NCBI GenBank assembly: GCA_001915385.1 | Contig: MNQK01000027.1 | Coordinates: forward strand, 1 to 64,000 | Direction: 5' to 3' | Length of the DNA stretch: 64,000 bases | DNA from: Bacteroidales bacterium 52_46 | GTDB taxonomy: Bacteria; Bacteroidota; Bacteroidia; Bacteroidales; Muribaculaceae | Shown here: positions 26,985 through 36,075 of the stretch, piece after piece | How positions within the stretch are numbered: the first letter of the stretch is position 1 | How the letters are laid out: every line of letters starts with the position of its first letter | Notes under the pieces: model-generated | The model's input: the letters and a program-made list of their open reading frames with translations, nothing else | What the model was told of the DNA's origin: nothing | Databases searched by the model: none | Position numbers and translations under genes: made by a program

Positions 26985-27026
26985 TAAGGTTGGACCGCCC
27001 AACGGGTGATCCAACCTTATACTTTT
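26985..27026 (+). terminator. Terminator of the thioredoxin pair
   Basis: TAAGGTTGGA (26985-26994) pairs perfectly with TCCAACCTTA (27010-27019), followed by a T-rich stretch. Confidence 0.85.
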
Positions 27027-27033
27027 TCGAGAA

Positions 27034-27087
27034 CTCCGATAACTCTGAGTTCTCGGAGTTCTCTGAGCTCTCTGAGTACTCAGAGCC
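27034..27087. repeat. Period-9 array, CTC type (G2)
   Basis: Six exact 9-mers: CTCCGATAA, CTCTGAGTT, CTCGGAGTT, CTCTGAGCT, CTCTGAGTA, CTCAGAGCC. Each has a CTCnGAG dyad. The array runs from the thioredoxin terminator to 3 bp before the stop codon of the convergent transporter gene. It gives Ser-Glu repeats in one frame, but no gene starts there. Confidence 0.85.
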
Positions 27088-27089
27088 GA

Positions 27090-28748
27090 CTACATGCAGA
27101 ACGCAAGCACCAGACCCTGCGCCGCAACCACACGGAGGAACATCGTCAACGGATACACCGTCGAATATGCCACGGCGGGAGCGTCATTGCCGGTGGAGTT
27201 ATTGGCGTAGGCAAGTGCAGGGGGGTCGGTACAACCGCCCGAGAACAGACCCATGATGGTCAGGAAGTTTATCTTGTACACTCCGCGGGCTATGAATCCG
27301 ACTACCACAAGAGGTATGAGCGTGATGATGAAGCCCCAGATTACCCACCACATACCGGTTTCGTTGAACACCTTTTCGACAAAATGGTCGCCGGCCGCAA
27401 TTCCAACCGACGCGAGGAAGAGGCAGATGCCGAGCTCGCGCAGCATCATCGAAGCCGAGGTGGAGGTATAGGTGACAAGTTTGAATTTATATCCGAAGCG
27501 GCTGAGCAGGATTGCCACAACGAGCGGACCGCCTGCCAGGCCGAGCTTCATGCCCATGCCCACGTTGATGGAGCCGAGCAGTATACCGAATATTATACCT
27601 ACGAATATCGTGACGAGGTTAGGCTGGTTGAGACGCTTCATCGAGTTGCCGAGCTTGGTGGCGAGGCGCTCAATGTCGGCAAGCAGCCCTACCACAGTGA
27701 GGCGGTCGCCCATCTGCAGGCGAAGCCCGGGCGATGCAAGCAGGTCGACGCCGGCACGGTTGACACGCGTAGCGTTCAGGCGATAGCCGTTGTGCAGGCG
27801 CAGGGTGCCGAGTGCCACGCCGTTGTATTCGCTCTTTGTAATCAGTATGCGGCGCGACACCACTTCACTCGGTGTCACGGCATCCCAGTCCATCTCTATC
27901 TCGTTGCCGAGCACGGCGGCAAATTTGGGTAAATCCTGCGACGACATCACAAGCAGCAGCTTGTCGCCGTTGTGTATCTGCGTCTGCGAGGTGGGAATCA
28001 CAATCTTTCCGTCGGCGCCCATCAGACGCGACACCACGAAGTTGCAGGTTATCACATCGTGCAGCTTGAGCAGCGTCATGCCGTCAAGACGTTCGTTCTT
28101 GACCTCAAACGATGTTATATAAGGCTTGAGCTGCGACTCCTCACGCTCCTTGTTGACGGCGGCAATCTCGTCGTCAACCTTGATGCGGAACGCCCATTTG
28201 ATAATGAACATCGCAAGGATAATGCCCACCACGCCAAGAGGATAGGCGGCTGCATATCCGCGAGCCATAGTGTCGACAGCCTCCGGCGCGCCGACAGTCT
28301 GCTGCGCGGCAGCCAGACCCGGGGTGTTGGTGACGGCTCCCGACATCACGCCCACAAGCTGGTCCATCGTGGTATTGTCATCAGTAAGATAGTAGATTGC
28401 AAGCACAATTGCCACATTGAGCGCCACGCCCAATACCGCGAGCATGTTGAGCCTTATGCCTCCCTCCTTGAACGAGGAGAAAAACGCCGGACCCACCTGG
28501 AGACCGATTGCGAATATGAACAGTATCAGTCCGAACTCCCTCAGGAATTTTATCACGTTGGCATCGGCCGTGTAGCCGAACTGACCCAATAAAATACCCA
28601 CAAACAACACGAAGGTGACGCCCAGCGACACACCTCCGAACTTGATTTTGCCCAGCAGAATACCGGCAGCGATGACGAACGAATACAATATTATCGTACT
28701 CGCCAAACTGACGCTTCCGGGCGACAATAATTCTTTAAAAACCTCCAT
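27090..28748 (-). CDS. YidE/YbjL-type AspT-family membrane transporter
   Basis: 552-residue putative antiporter. It has two membrane blocks of the AspT/YidE/YbjL duplication (about residues 15-190 and 375-552) with repeated GGxTxTPxL-like signatures (SGAVTNTPGLAAAQ and SGGCTDPPALAYAN). Between them are two soluble TrkA-C (RCK_C) domains (about 205-370) that usually bind a ligand. Related proteins exchange dicarboxylates or amino acids; the substrate here is unknown. Transcription is from a consensus promoter at 28852-28884. Confidence 0.87.
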   Translation of the reverse strand: MEVFKELLSPGSVSLASTIILYSFVIAAGILLGKIKFGGVSLGVTFVLFVGILLGQFGYTADANVIKFLREFGLILFIFAIGLQVGPAFFSSFKEGGIRLNMLAVLGVALNVAIVLAIYYLTDDNTTMDQLVGVMSGAVTNTPGLAAAQQTVGAPEAVDTMARGYAAAYPLGVVGIILAMFIIKWAFRIKVDDEIAAVNKEREESQLKPYITSFEVKNERLDGMTLLKLHDVITCNFVVSRLMGADGKIVIPTSQTQIHNGDKLLLVMSSQDLPKFAAVLGNEIEMDWDAVTPSEVVSRRILITKSEYNGVALGTLRLHNGYRLNATRVNRAGVDLLASPGLRLQMGDRLTVVGLLADIERLATKLGNSMKRLNQPNLVTIFVGIIFGILLGSINVGMGMKLGLAGGPLVVAILLSRFGYKFKLVTYTSTSASMMLRELGICLFLASVGIAAGDHFVEKVFNETGMWWVIWGFIITLIPLVVVGFIARGVYKINFLTIMGLFSGGCTDPPALAYANNSTGNDAPAVAYSTVYPLTMFLRVVAAQGLVLAFCM

Positions 28749-28851
28749 ACAAGTCTTTTATAGCAATTTTACCTTATTAATCGCTTTAGAATGCAAAAAT
28801 GCATACACGACTGTATTTTTGCATATTTATACATCCATCGAAAAACAACTG

Positions 28852-28884
28852 CAAAGTTAAGCATTTTTCCATTATCCGCTCAAA
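28852..28884 (-). promoter_or_regulatory. Promoter of the YidE-type transporter
   Basis: On the minus strand TTTG (28884-28881), 21 nt, TAACTTTG (28859-28852). Confidence 0.75.
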
Positions 28885-29018
28885 ATTTTTACAGTAATTT
28901 TTTGTCATGTCCGACAATCCTTTATTTCGGTATCAGCCTGGAAAGGGGACGTATTTTTCCTATTTTTAGAAATTTTGATGCAATTGCGATATTTTTTTGA
29001 ATTATTGGTGGATTTGGG

Positions 29019-29050
29019 GTTGTTTTTTTATCGCGCGCAATCTATTTTTG
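29019..29050 (+). promoter_or_regulatory. Promoter of the GH43 operon
   Basis: TATTTTTG at 29043-29050 is a perfect -7 box. GTTG at 29019-29022 is a near -33 box at 20 nt spacing. The ATG is 47 nt further on. Confidence 0.65.
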
Positions 29051-29097
29051 CATCACCTGACATGAATTATCAATCTTTTTCCAAAAAATATACCATC

Positions 29098-30804
29098 ATG
29101 AAACACTATGCAATGATAACGGTGCTTGCGGCCGCAGCCGCTACCGCATCGGCCGCAGCCCCCGCAACATTCGCCAGAGTCGGCAACGCCCCGGAGTCGG
29201 AACAGGAATTTTTCCCCGGCACCCACCGTGCGCGTCCGGTGCTCGGCGCCTATACCAACGCCACAATGATGGGCGTCTTTGCCGGCGGACAGGACATCGG
29301 CTCGTCAACCGACAATTTCACTCCCGCCGATACCCGCTGGGGCGACCTCGGCGACGGCACTTTCGCCAACCCGGTCATCGCAGCCGACTATTCCGACCCC
29401 GAAGTCATACGTGTAGGCAACAAATACTATCTCACCTGCTCCGAATTCCACTTCATGGGCATTCCTATCCTCGTGTCCGACGACATGGTCAACTGGGAGC
29501 TGCTCACTCAGGTATACACCTCGATGGAAGGCTACGACAATGTCAACCGCTATGGCGACGGCTCATGGGCACCGTCGCTGCGCTACCACGACGGCCGCTT
29601 CTATCTCTATTTCTGCACGCCAAACGACGGTCTGTTCATGACCTCGGCCGCCGACCCCGCCGGTCCGTGGGAACCGCTGCACCAGGTGAAGAAAGTAAGC
29701 GGCTGGGAAGACCCGTGCCCTATCTGGGACAATGAAGGCAACGCGTGGCTCGGGCGCAGTCAGCTGGGCGGAGGCCCGATAATCATACACCGCATGAGCC
29801 CCGACGGCAAGACCCTTCTTGACGACGGACGCGAGGTGTACAACGGTCCCACCGCCGAGGGTACCAAACTTTTCATCAAGGACGGATATTTCTACCTCAG
29901 CATACCTGAAGGGGGCGTAGGCGGAGGCTGGCAGACAGTGGGCCGCGCCAAGGACATCTACGGTCCCTACGACATGCGCCGCGTGCTCGAACAGGGTGCC
30001 ACCCGTGTCAACGGCCCGCATCAGGGCGCGCTGGTCGACACTCCCGATGGCGAATGGTGGTTCTACCACTTCCAGAGCACAAGCCCGCTCGGCCGCGTGA
30101 CACACCTGCAGCCTGTCACCTGGGTCGACGGCTATCCCGTCATCGGCGAGGACTATGACGGCAACGGCATCGGCGAACCGATGAAAATCGTAAAGAAACC
30201 ATCCATCGCCTCGTCATCGAAACCGCACACCGTCGCTACGTCCGACAACTTTGACAATGGTTTGGGCAACCAATGGCAGTTCAACCACAACCCCGACATG
30301 TCGCGCATTTCCGTCAACGACGGACAGCTTGCAATACGTCCAGCCAAATCGGCATCCCTGCGCGAGGCGCCCAACATGCTGACACAGAAAATGATGGGTT
30401 ATTCCGGTGAAGTAACCGTAAAACTCGACTGCTCCAACCTCGCCCACGACGACCGCGCCGGACTGCTTTGCATCGGCAACAAGACTGTAGGCTTCGGCAT
30501 CCGCAACACCTACGGTACCATGCTGATATGCACCGACATAAACGGCACCCTCAAAGCCCTCGCACGCGGCGACAACAACGTATGGCTCCGCTTCACCTAC
30601 GACACGACGAAATCGACCGTCCAGCCCTGGTACAGCCTTGACGGCGTGGAGTTCAAGAAAGCCGGCGACGCTTTCGAAATCGGCGAAGGTGACTGGAAAG
30701 GCGCACGCTTCGGTCTGTTCGCATTCTCGAAATCGGGCGATGAAAACTCCGTCGCACTGTTCGACGATTTCAAATATGTAACCGACCATATCTCCCACAA
30801 GTAA
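29098..30804 (+). CDS. Secreted GH43-family glycoside hydrolase
   Basis: 568 residues from the ATG at 29098, which begins a signal peptide; the longer in-frame start adds 41 residues before it and is unlikely. The five-bladed propeller of GH43 covers about residues 85-370. Likely catalytic residues are Asp100 in DYSDPEVIR (base), an Asp in WEDPCPIWD (pKa modulator) and Glu254 in TAEGTKLF (acid). A C-terminal beta-sandwich (about 380-560) is of the GH43_C2/DUF1349 kind. Members are alpha-L-arabinofuranosidases or beta-xylosidases on plant glycans. It is first in an operon with an FG-GAP protein and an acyltransferase; no SusC/SusD pair is nearby. Confidence 0.88.
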   Translation: MKHYAMITVLAAAAATASAAAPATFARVGNAPESEQEFFPGTHRARPVLGAYTNATMMGVFAGGQDIGSSTDNFTPADTRWGDLGDGTFANPVIAADYSDPEVIRVGNKYYLTCSEFHFMGIPILVSDDMVNWELLTQVYTSMEGYDNVNRYGDGSWAPSLRYHDGRFYLYFCTPNDGLFMTSAADPAGPWEPLHQVKKVSGWEDPCPIWDNEGNAWLGRSQLGGGPIIIHRMSPDGKTLLDDGREVYNGPTAEGTKLFIKDGYFYLSIPEGGVGGGWQTVGRAKDIYGPYDMRRVLEQGATRVNGPHQGALVDTPDGEWWFYHFQSTSPLGRVTHLQPVTWVDGYPVIGEDYDGNGIGEPMKIVKKPSIASSSKPHTVATSDNFDNGLGNQWQFNHNPDMSRISVNDGQLAIRPAKSASLREAPNMLTQKMMGYSGEVTVKLDCSNLAHDDRAGLLCIGNKTVGFGIRNTYGTMLICTDINGTLKALARGDNNVWLRFTYDTTKSTVQPWYSLDGVEFKKAGDAFEIGEGDWKGARFGLFAFSKSGDENSVALFDDFKYVTDHISHK

Positions 30805-30817
30805 TAACGTTGCGGCC

Positions 30818-32542
30818 ATGAAAAGACTGACAATACTCATCGCAGGCGTCGCCGCTGCACTTTCAGCCGGCGCCGAGGGATGGAACGAGATGGCCATTCT
30901 CGCCCGTCCCGACGGTAACGGTGGTCTGAGCTACGACTACGACAATCTCATACAGCGCACGGCGTTCACCAACTCGCTGTTTTTCGACTACAACAACGAC
31001 GGCAACCTCGACCTGCTCATCATGGCGTCGGGAGCCGACTGGCGTACCCCGCGCGACACTAAGTTCCTTCTTCTTTATGAGAATCTCGGACCTGATGCCG
31101 ACTATGCCATGCGCCGTGTGCCCGATTCACGCACCGGGTTCATACAGGCTGCCGACGAGGCATGGCTCAACCCCGTGACAGTCGGCGATGTCAACGGCGA
31201 CGGCTACACCGACATCGTGACCATGACCTACCGCGGCGACCGCTGCATCGACCTCTACCTCAACAACGGGGGCGACGGCTCGTTCACGCATTCGGTCATC
31301 GACAACAAGGCCATGACCAACGGGGCCGTGACACTCGGCGACATCGACGGTGACGGAAACCTCGACATTCTTGCCAACGGCTGGAGCGCCGACTCCAACG
31401 TAAAAGGGATGGCGATATACCTCGGCCATGGCGACGGCACTTTCACCAAGACCGCACCCTCGCCGCTGTGGGGCACATTCGAGGGGCATTCCACCCTCGC
31501 CGACATCAACGGAGACGGCACGCTCGACATCATCATGACAGGTCACGGCGACAGCTGGTCGCGCCACGCCAAGATATTCATCAACACTCCCGGCGCCGAC
31601 GGCAACCCGCAGTTCGAACTTATCGACTCCGACAAGAGCGGACTCACACCCCTCAATCTCGGCGACGTGCTTGCCGCCGACTTCAATGCCGACGGCCTCA
31701 CCGACCTCGCGCTGTGCGGCAACGACGGCAACGCCACCGGCGTACGCATGTTCTATCAGAATCCCGACGGCACGTTCACCCTCGACACCACCCGCCCGAT
31801 AGTACCTGTCAACACCGACGGCGGCATCAACATGGCCGACTGGGACGCCGACGGCAACATGGACATAGTGGTGGGCGGCTACATCGGCACCGACGCTCCG
31901 CAGGGATGCTACTCGACTCCGCTCCGCATCTACCGCAACACTTCCGACGCCAACCGCCGTCCCGAGGCTCCCGCCACCGTAACCGCCCGGCAGGCCGGCG
32001 ACTTCATCGAAATCACATGGAGCGACGGCAGCGACAACGTGACGCCGGCACAGGCTCTCCGCTACAACATATTCGTGCGCAACGACGCCACGGGCGAGAC
32101 ATTCTGCGTCATTCCCACCGACATCAGCAACGGCAACCTGAAAGTCGGCACCGACCTTGCCACGACCGTAAGCGGCATGCGTAAATCATTCCGTATCCGC
32201 CCGTTCGGCGACGGTACATACACCGTCGGCGTGCAGACCCTCGACCAGTCGTTTGCCCCGAGCGCTTTCACCACCGCCAAGATTGATGTCGCCGGAGTCA
32301 GTAATGTCAGTAATGACAGCGATGAAGCCCGTATCATCGTCGACGGACTGACCGTAACCGTCACCTGCCCCGGCGTCGAAGGTGACAGCGACATTTTCAT
32401 ATACCGTCCCGACGGAAGCCGCTGCGCCGTCACGTGCACCGGGTTGCCCGTCACCCTCCCGGCTCCCGGCATATACATCGTAGCTCCGGCGCCCAACAAT
32501 CACTCGATGCTTACACCCCGTAAAATAGCCCTGCACAGATAG
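30818..32542 (+). CDS. Secreted FG-GAP/VCBS repeat protein
   Basis: 574 residues with signal peptide (about 1-19). Residues about 40-370 form an integrin-like propeller with at least six Ca-binding DxDxDG-type loops, for example DYNNDGNLD, DVNGDGYTD, DIDGDGNLD, DINGDGTLD, DFNADGLTD and DWDADGNMD. A fibronectin-like region follows, then a C-terminal beta-rich tail ending GIYIVAPA...KIALHR, which resembles type A sorting tails of type 9 secretion; this is tentative. It lies 13 bp after the GH43 gene, so the two are co-transcribed. Probably a surface-exposed or secreted binding protein working with the enzyme. Confidence 0.8.
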   Translation: MKRLTILIAGVAAALSAGAEGWNEMAILARPDGNGGLSYDYDNLIQRTAFTNSLFFDYNNDGNLDLLIMASGADWRTPRDTKFLLLYENLGPDADYAMRRVPDSRTGFIQAADEAWLNPVTVGDVNGDGYTDIVTMTYRGDRCIDLYLNNGGDGSFTHSVIDNKAMTNGAVTLGDIDGDGNLDILANGWSADSNVKGMAIYLGHGDGTFTKTAPSPLWGTFEGHSTLADINGDGTLDIIMTGHGDSWSRHAKIFINTPGADGNPQFELIDSDKSGLTPLNLGDVLAADFNADGLTDLALCGNDGNATGVRMFYQNPDGTFTLDTTRPIVPVNTDGGINMADWDADGNMDIVVGGYIGTDAPQGCYSTPLRIYRNTSDANRRPEAPATVTARQAGDFIEITWSDGSDNVTPAQALRYNIFVRNDATGETFCVIPTDISNGNLKVGTDLATTVSGMRKSFRIRPFGDGTYTVGVQTLDQSFAPSAFTTAKIDVAGVSNVSNDSDEARIIVDGLTVTVTCPGVEGDSDIFIYRPDGSRCAVTCTGLPVTLPAPGIYIVAPAPNNHSMLTPRKIALHR

Positions 32543-32567
32543 CGGCAGGATTTAATTATACCCAACA

Positions 32568-33671
32568 ATGCAACGTATCACATTTCTCGACTATACACGC
32601 GCCATAGCATGCTTCCTTGTCATGCTCGTGCACGCCTGTGAATGCTATTATATATTCAGTGACACCGAAACCATGCTTGCCGACGAGAGTTCGCGCCTGT
32701 GGGTATCGATATACGACGGTTTCTCACGCATGTCAGTGCCCCTGTTCATGATTGTCTCGGCATTCCTGCTCGCCCCGATCAAGGAAGGCGAAAGCGCTTT
32801 CACCTTTTACCGCAAGCGCTTCATACGCATTCTGCCCCCGTTCTTCCTGTTCATGATTCTGTATGCGGTGCTACCCGTGGCCTGGGGACAGATTGACACC
32901 GCCACCGCTCTTGAGCAGCTTGTCTACGTTCCGCTCAATTTCCCGATGACGGCGGGGCATCTGTGGTTCATCTTCCCGCTTATCGGGCTGTACCTGTTCA
33001 TTCCCGTCATTTCACCGTGGCTCAGGAAGGTGGGACGTCGCGAGGAGAAATTCTTCATCATCCTGTTCCTCATCTCCACCTGCATGCCCTATCTCAATTT
33101 CTTCGTCGGCGAAGTATGGGGGCAGTGCCTGTGGAACAGCTACCACACCCTGTGGTACTTCTCCGGCTATCTTGGCTACCTCGTGCTGGCGCACTATATC
33201 CACCGCCATCTCACGTGGGGCACACGCTGCCGCATCGTTATCGGAAGCATAGCCATGACAATCGGCGCCGTAATCACAATCCTCTCATTTTATATACAGA
33301 CCCCCGCAGGAACCGTAGTCTATACGCCGACAGCCGAACTCGGATGGTCGTTCTGCACCATCAACTGCGTGCTGCTTACCTTCGGAGCATTCCTCCTGCT
33401 GAGCTGCATCAAGCGTCCGGTACGCATCATAACGGAAATATCCAAACTCTCCTACGGCATGTACCTGATGCATATATTCTGGCTCACGCTCTGGGCATCA
33501 TTCATCCCCAAGCATACAGACCTCCCTATTGCCATCGAAATCCCCCTGATAGCGATAGCCACCTACCTCACAAGCATGCTCGCCACCAAACTCCTCTCCC
33601 TCCTCCCCGGCAGCTACTACACCGTAGGCGTAAAGCCGACCCCCGCACCCAAAACCCACACCCTGGCATAG
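32568..33671 (+). CDS. Acyltransferase family 3 membrane protein
   Basis: 367 residues with about ten membrane helices. The opening FLDYTRAIACFLVMLVHAC carries the family signature, with a His in the first helix expected for catalysis, and YRKRFIRILPPFF is the typical Arg-rich loop. Such proteins (OafA/WecH type) transfer acetyl or succinyl groups to sugars across the inner membrane. It ends the GH43 operon (25-bp gap), so it may modify a glycan linked to that locus. A strong inverted repeat at 33721 follows. Confidence 0.85.
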   Translation: MQRITFLDYTRAIACFLVMLVHACECYYIFSDTETMLADESSRLWVSIYDGFSRMSVPLFMIVSAFLLAPIKEGESAFTFYRKRFIRILPPFFLFMILYAVLPVAWGQIDTATALEQLVYVPLNFPMTAGHLWFIFPLIGLYLFIPVISPWLRKVGRREEKFFIILFLISTCMPYLNFFVGEVWGQCLWNSYHTLWYFSGYLGYLVLAHYIHRHLTWGTRCRIVIGSIAMTIGAVITILSFYIQTPAGTVVYTPTAELGWSFCTINCVLLTFGAFLLLSCIKRPVRIITEISKLSYGMYLMHIFWLTLWASFIPKHTDLPIAIEIPLIAIATYLTSMLATKLLSLLPGSYYTVGVKPTPAPKTHTLA

Positions 33672-33684
33672 CGACAGAATCGCG

Positions 33685-33705
33685 GCAAATTGTATCGACG
33701 CGATT
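33685..33705 (+). repeat. AAATTGTA-GACGCG boundary motif (D1)
   Basis: GCAAATTGTATCGACGCGATT. AATCGCG (33678-33684) and CGCGATT (33699-33705) also form a 7-bp inverted repeat around it. Closely related sequences are at 43719-43733 and 60982-61002, each directly before a larger hairpin element, and at the left edge of the pair at 52258. Confidence 0.7.
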
Positions 33706-33720
33706 TACTTAAGCTGAGCT

Positions 33721-33805
33721 GATAGGGGCGGGGGCGTCTCGCCCCCGTGGTATTATCCTTACATGCTGGAAGTTACCACGGGGGCGAGACGCCCCCGCCC
33801 CTATC
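33721..33805. repeat. Perfect 32-bp inverted repeat (E1)
   Basis: 33721-33752 and 33774-33805 are exact reverse complements separated by 21 nt. Each arm contains its own hairpin, GGGGGCG-TCT-CGCCCCC, so it resembles two REP-like units head to head. It sits between the convergent acyltransferase and antiporter genes and could terminate both transcripts. A diverged single arm is at 43743-43775. Confidence 0.9.
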
Positions 33806-33836
33806 TATGCACTTTAATTTGGGTATACCTGTACCG

Positions 33837-36029
33837 TTACAGCTTGAGGTCGGTTTTGTTTTTGCGGGAACGGCGGCTGCGGAGGTGCAGGTGGAGCGAC
33901 AGGCGGTTGATGACGGCACGTAGACGCAGGAGCCAGGGTGACGGTGCCGACGAGATGTCGCTCGCCAGCGGGTCGGAGAATGATTCGACGGGTGTTTCGT
34001 CGCCGAACTGTTCGGGATAGATGACGATGATATTGTTGCGGGCGAAGTTTTTCTGCATGAAGCCGGGCATCTCGGCCATGTCGGAGGAGAACGATACCGA
34101 AGCCGGACGCGCGCCTATCACTACAAATAGGTCATCGTCAAGCACATGCGTCGACAGCAGCAGGAAGTCGTCGCGGTCGTCGACCTGGCGGTATTCGCTG
34201 CGTATGGTGAAACGGTCGCGCCGCAGCACGCCCGCAATCACGCGGCGGCTGTCGTTGTTGCAGCAGAATATTATGCGGCACCCGAGCTCGCGGGCAAGAT
34301 TGCCCAATGTATGCAGCCAGCGCGTAAACCCTGTCTCGAATTCAGCTTTCGGCGGTACGTACACCACTATTCGCGTGACGGTGTTGGGCGGTATGTAGCA
34401 TCGTGATATGACTACCATCTTGTTGGTCAGTTTGAGCAGCTGCTCTGTCTTTCCTCCGAGGAAAGTGTCAATCACCGTCGACTTGCGGTGCATACCGATG
34501 AACACCTCGTTGATGTCGCGCTCCTCGATGGTGTTGACCACGCCGGTGACGGTATTGAGGTCGTAGCGTTCGATAGTCGACAGTTCGCTACCGGCAGCTG
34601 CGGCAGCCTTGACCGAAATGTCGAGCACATTGCGTGCCAACGCCTTGGCCGCAGGAGTGTTGTCGTTGCGCACATTGATGGCGAACAGGGTATCGAGAGC
34701 GCTTCTTTTCACCGGACGCGACAGCAGCGCAAGTTCCACGAGTCCGCCGGCGGTCAGGGGATTGGACACGGCGATGAGCGTGTGCGACGAATGGCGCGTA
34801 GCCTCCTTCTGCTGCCCCACCTCGCTCTCGACCATCTGCAGTTTGACGCGGGCAGCCGCACGCGTCGTCACAATCGGCGCAATGGCGCAGGTGACGAGTA
34901 TTACGAGCACCGTGCCGTTGAGAATCGTCTCGTCCATCATGCGCGAACCGTCGGGGAGCACCATGTTGTAGCCTATCGTCACGACAGCCAGCGCAACTGC
35001 GGTATGAGCCGTCGTCAACCCGAACATGATGCCTCGCTCGGCTCCGTTCATCCGGTATATCTTCTGTGCACCCCATGCCGCAAGCCATTTGCTTGAAAGT
35101 GCGATGACGAGCATAACCGCGGTCACCCACAACGTCTCGGCATTGCCTATGACGCGCACATTGATCATCATGCCGACCCCTATCAGGAAGTATGGTATGA
35201 AAAGTGCGTTGCCCACAAACTCGATGCGGCTCATAAGCGTGGACGAGGTAGGAATGTAGCGGTTGAGCACCAGTCCGGCGAAGAATGCGCCGAGCACCGC
35301 CTCGAGTCCTATCAGTTTGGCCACGAGAGCCGACAGGAACACCATCGCGAGCACGAACACATATTGCGTGACATTGTCGGAATATGTCTTGAAGAAATAT
35401 CGCGTGAGCCGCGGATAGAGATAAAGCACTGCCGCACAATACAGTACAAGTTTACACAGTAGCCACGCTATCGACGCGCTCTCAAAGCGGCCAACCTGAT
35501 GGATATTGACCGCTGCGCCGAGCACGAGCAACGCGCCTATCACAGCGATGATGGTACCGACAATCGAAATCAGTACCGCCGGCGACTTCGTGATGCCGAA
35601 ACGTGCCGTGACCGGATATGCTATCAGCGTGTGCGACGCATACATCGACGCTAACAGTATCGACGTAAGCCAATCAATCTTAAGCAGATACACGCTCGCC
35701 ACGGCGCCCATCACCATAGGTATGACAAACGTGAGCGCGCCGAACACCAGCCCACGCTTCAGATTGAGTTTCAGGTGATACATATCTATCTCTATGCCGG
35801 CCAAGAACATAAGGTAGAGCAGACCCACCTCTCCGAAAATCTCGAAACTCGAATCGTCGGCGAGGATATTGAATCCGAAAGGCCCGACGACCACTCCCGC
35901 CACTATCATGCCGATGATATGCGGTATCTTGAGTTTGTTGAGAAGCACAGGCGCCATCAATATTATCACCAGCACGATAAGAAATATCGCCACCGGATTG
36001 CTGACAAGCGCTGTCGAGAGTAACATCAT
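33837..36029 (-). CDS. CPA2-type cation:proton antiporter with USP-like domain
   Basis: 730 residues. Residues about 10-390 form the 12-13 helix Na+/H+ exchanger domain of the CPA2 (KefB/GerN) group, including HIIGMIVAGVVVGPFG and the AGLVLNRYIPTSSTLMSRIEFVGNALFIPYF helix pair. Residues about 405-690 are soluble and resemble two universal-stress-protein-like domains in place of a TrkA-N domain, suggesting nucleotide control. The tail is basic (RRSRKNKTD). It exchanges monovalent cations for protons across the inner membrane; the ion is not determinable. No clear promoter is seen in the 46 bp to the GT4 stop. Confidence 0.88.
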   Translation of the reverse strand: MMLLSTALVSNPVAIFLIVLVIILMAPVLLNKLKIPHIIGMIVAGVVVGPFGFNILADDSSFEIFGEVGLLYLMFLAGIEIDMYHLKLNLKRGLVFGALTFVIPMVMGAVASVYLLKIDWLTSILLASMYASHTLIAYPVTARFGITKSPAVLISIVGTIIAVIGALLVLGAAVNIHQVGRFESASIAWLLCKLVLYCAAVLYLYPRLTRYFFKTYSDNVTQYVFVLAMVFLSALVAKLIGLEAVLGAFFAGLVLNRYIPTSSTLMSRIEFVGNALFIPYFLIGVGMMINVRVIGNAETLWVTAVMLVIALSSKWLAAWGAQKIYRMNGAERGIMFGLTTAHTAVALAVVTIGYNMVLPDGSRMMDETILNGTVLVILVTCAIAPIVTTRAAARVKLQMVESEVGQQKEATRHSSHTLIAVSNPLTAGGLVELALLSRPVKRSALDTLFAINVRNDNTPAAKALARNVLDISVKAAAAAGSELSTIERYDLNTVTGVVNTIEERDINEVFIGMHRKSTVIDTFLGGKTEQLLKLTNKMVVISRCYIPPNTVTRIVVYVPPKAEFETGFTRWLHTLGNLARELGCRIIFCCNNDSRRVIAGVLRRDRFTIRSEYRQVDDRDDFLLLSTHVLDDDLFVVIGARPASVSFSSDMAEMPGFMQKNFARNNIIVIYPEQFGDETPVESFSDPLASDISSAPSPWLLRLRAVINRLSLHLHLRSRRSRKNKTDLKL

Positions 36030-36075
36030 GGTCGGTTCAAGATATTGATATTGTTATAGTTTGTTTCTTACAGTT

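Larger units (their letters stand above)
28749..29097. other. 349-bp divergent intergenic region
   Basis: Holds the promoter of the transporter (28852-28884, minus), an imperfect dyad ATGCAAAAA / TTTTTGCAT at 28791-28824 inside its leader, and the promoter of the GH43 operon (29019-29050, plus). Nothing else is recognised. Confidence 0.7.

Noticed and set aside
27006..27932. Plus-strand frame giving Ser-Glu repeats
   Set aside because: The repeat part is the period-9 array and the rest is antisense to the conserved transporter gene.
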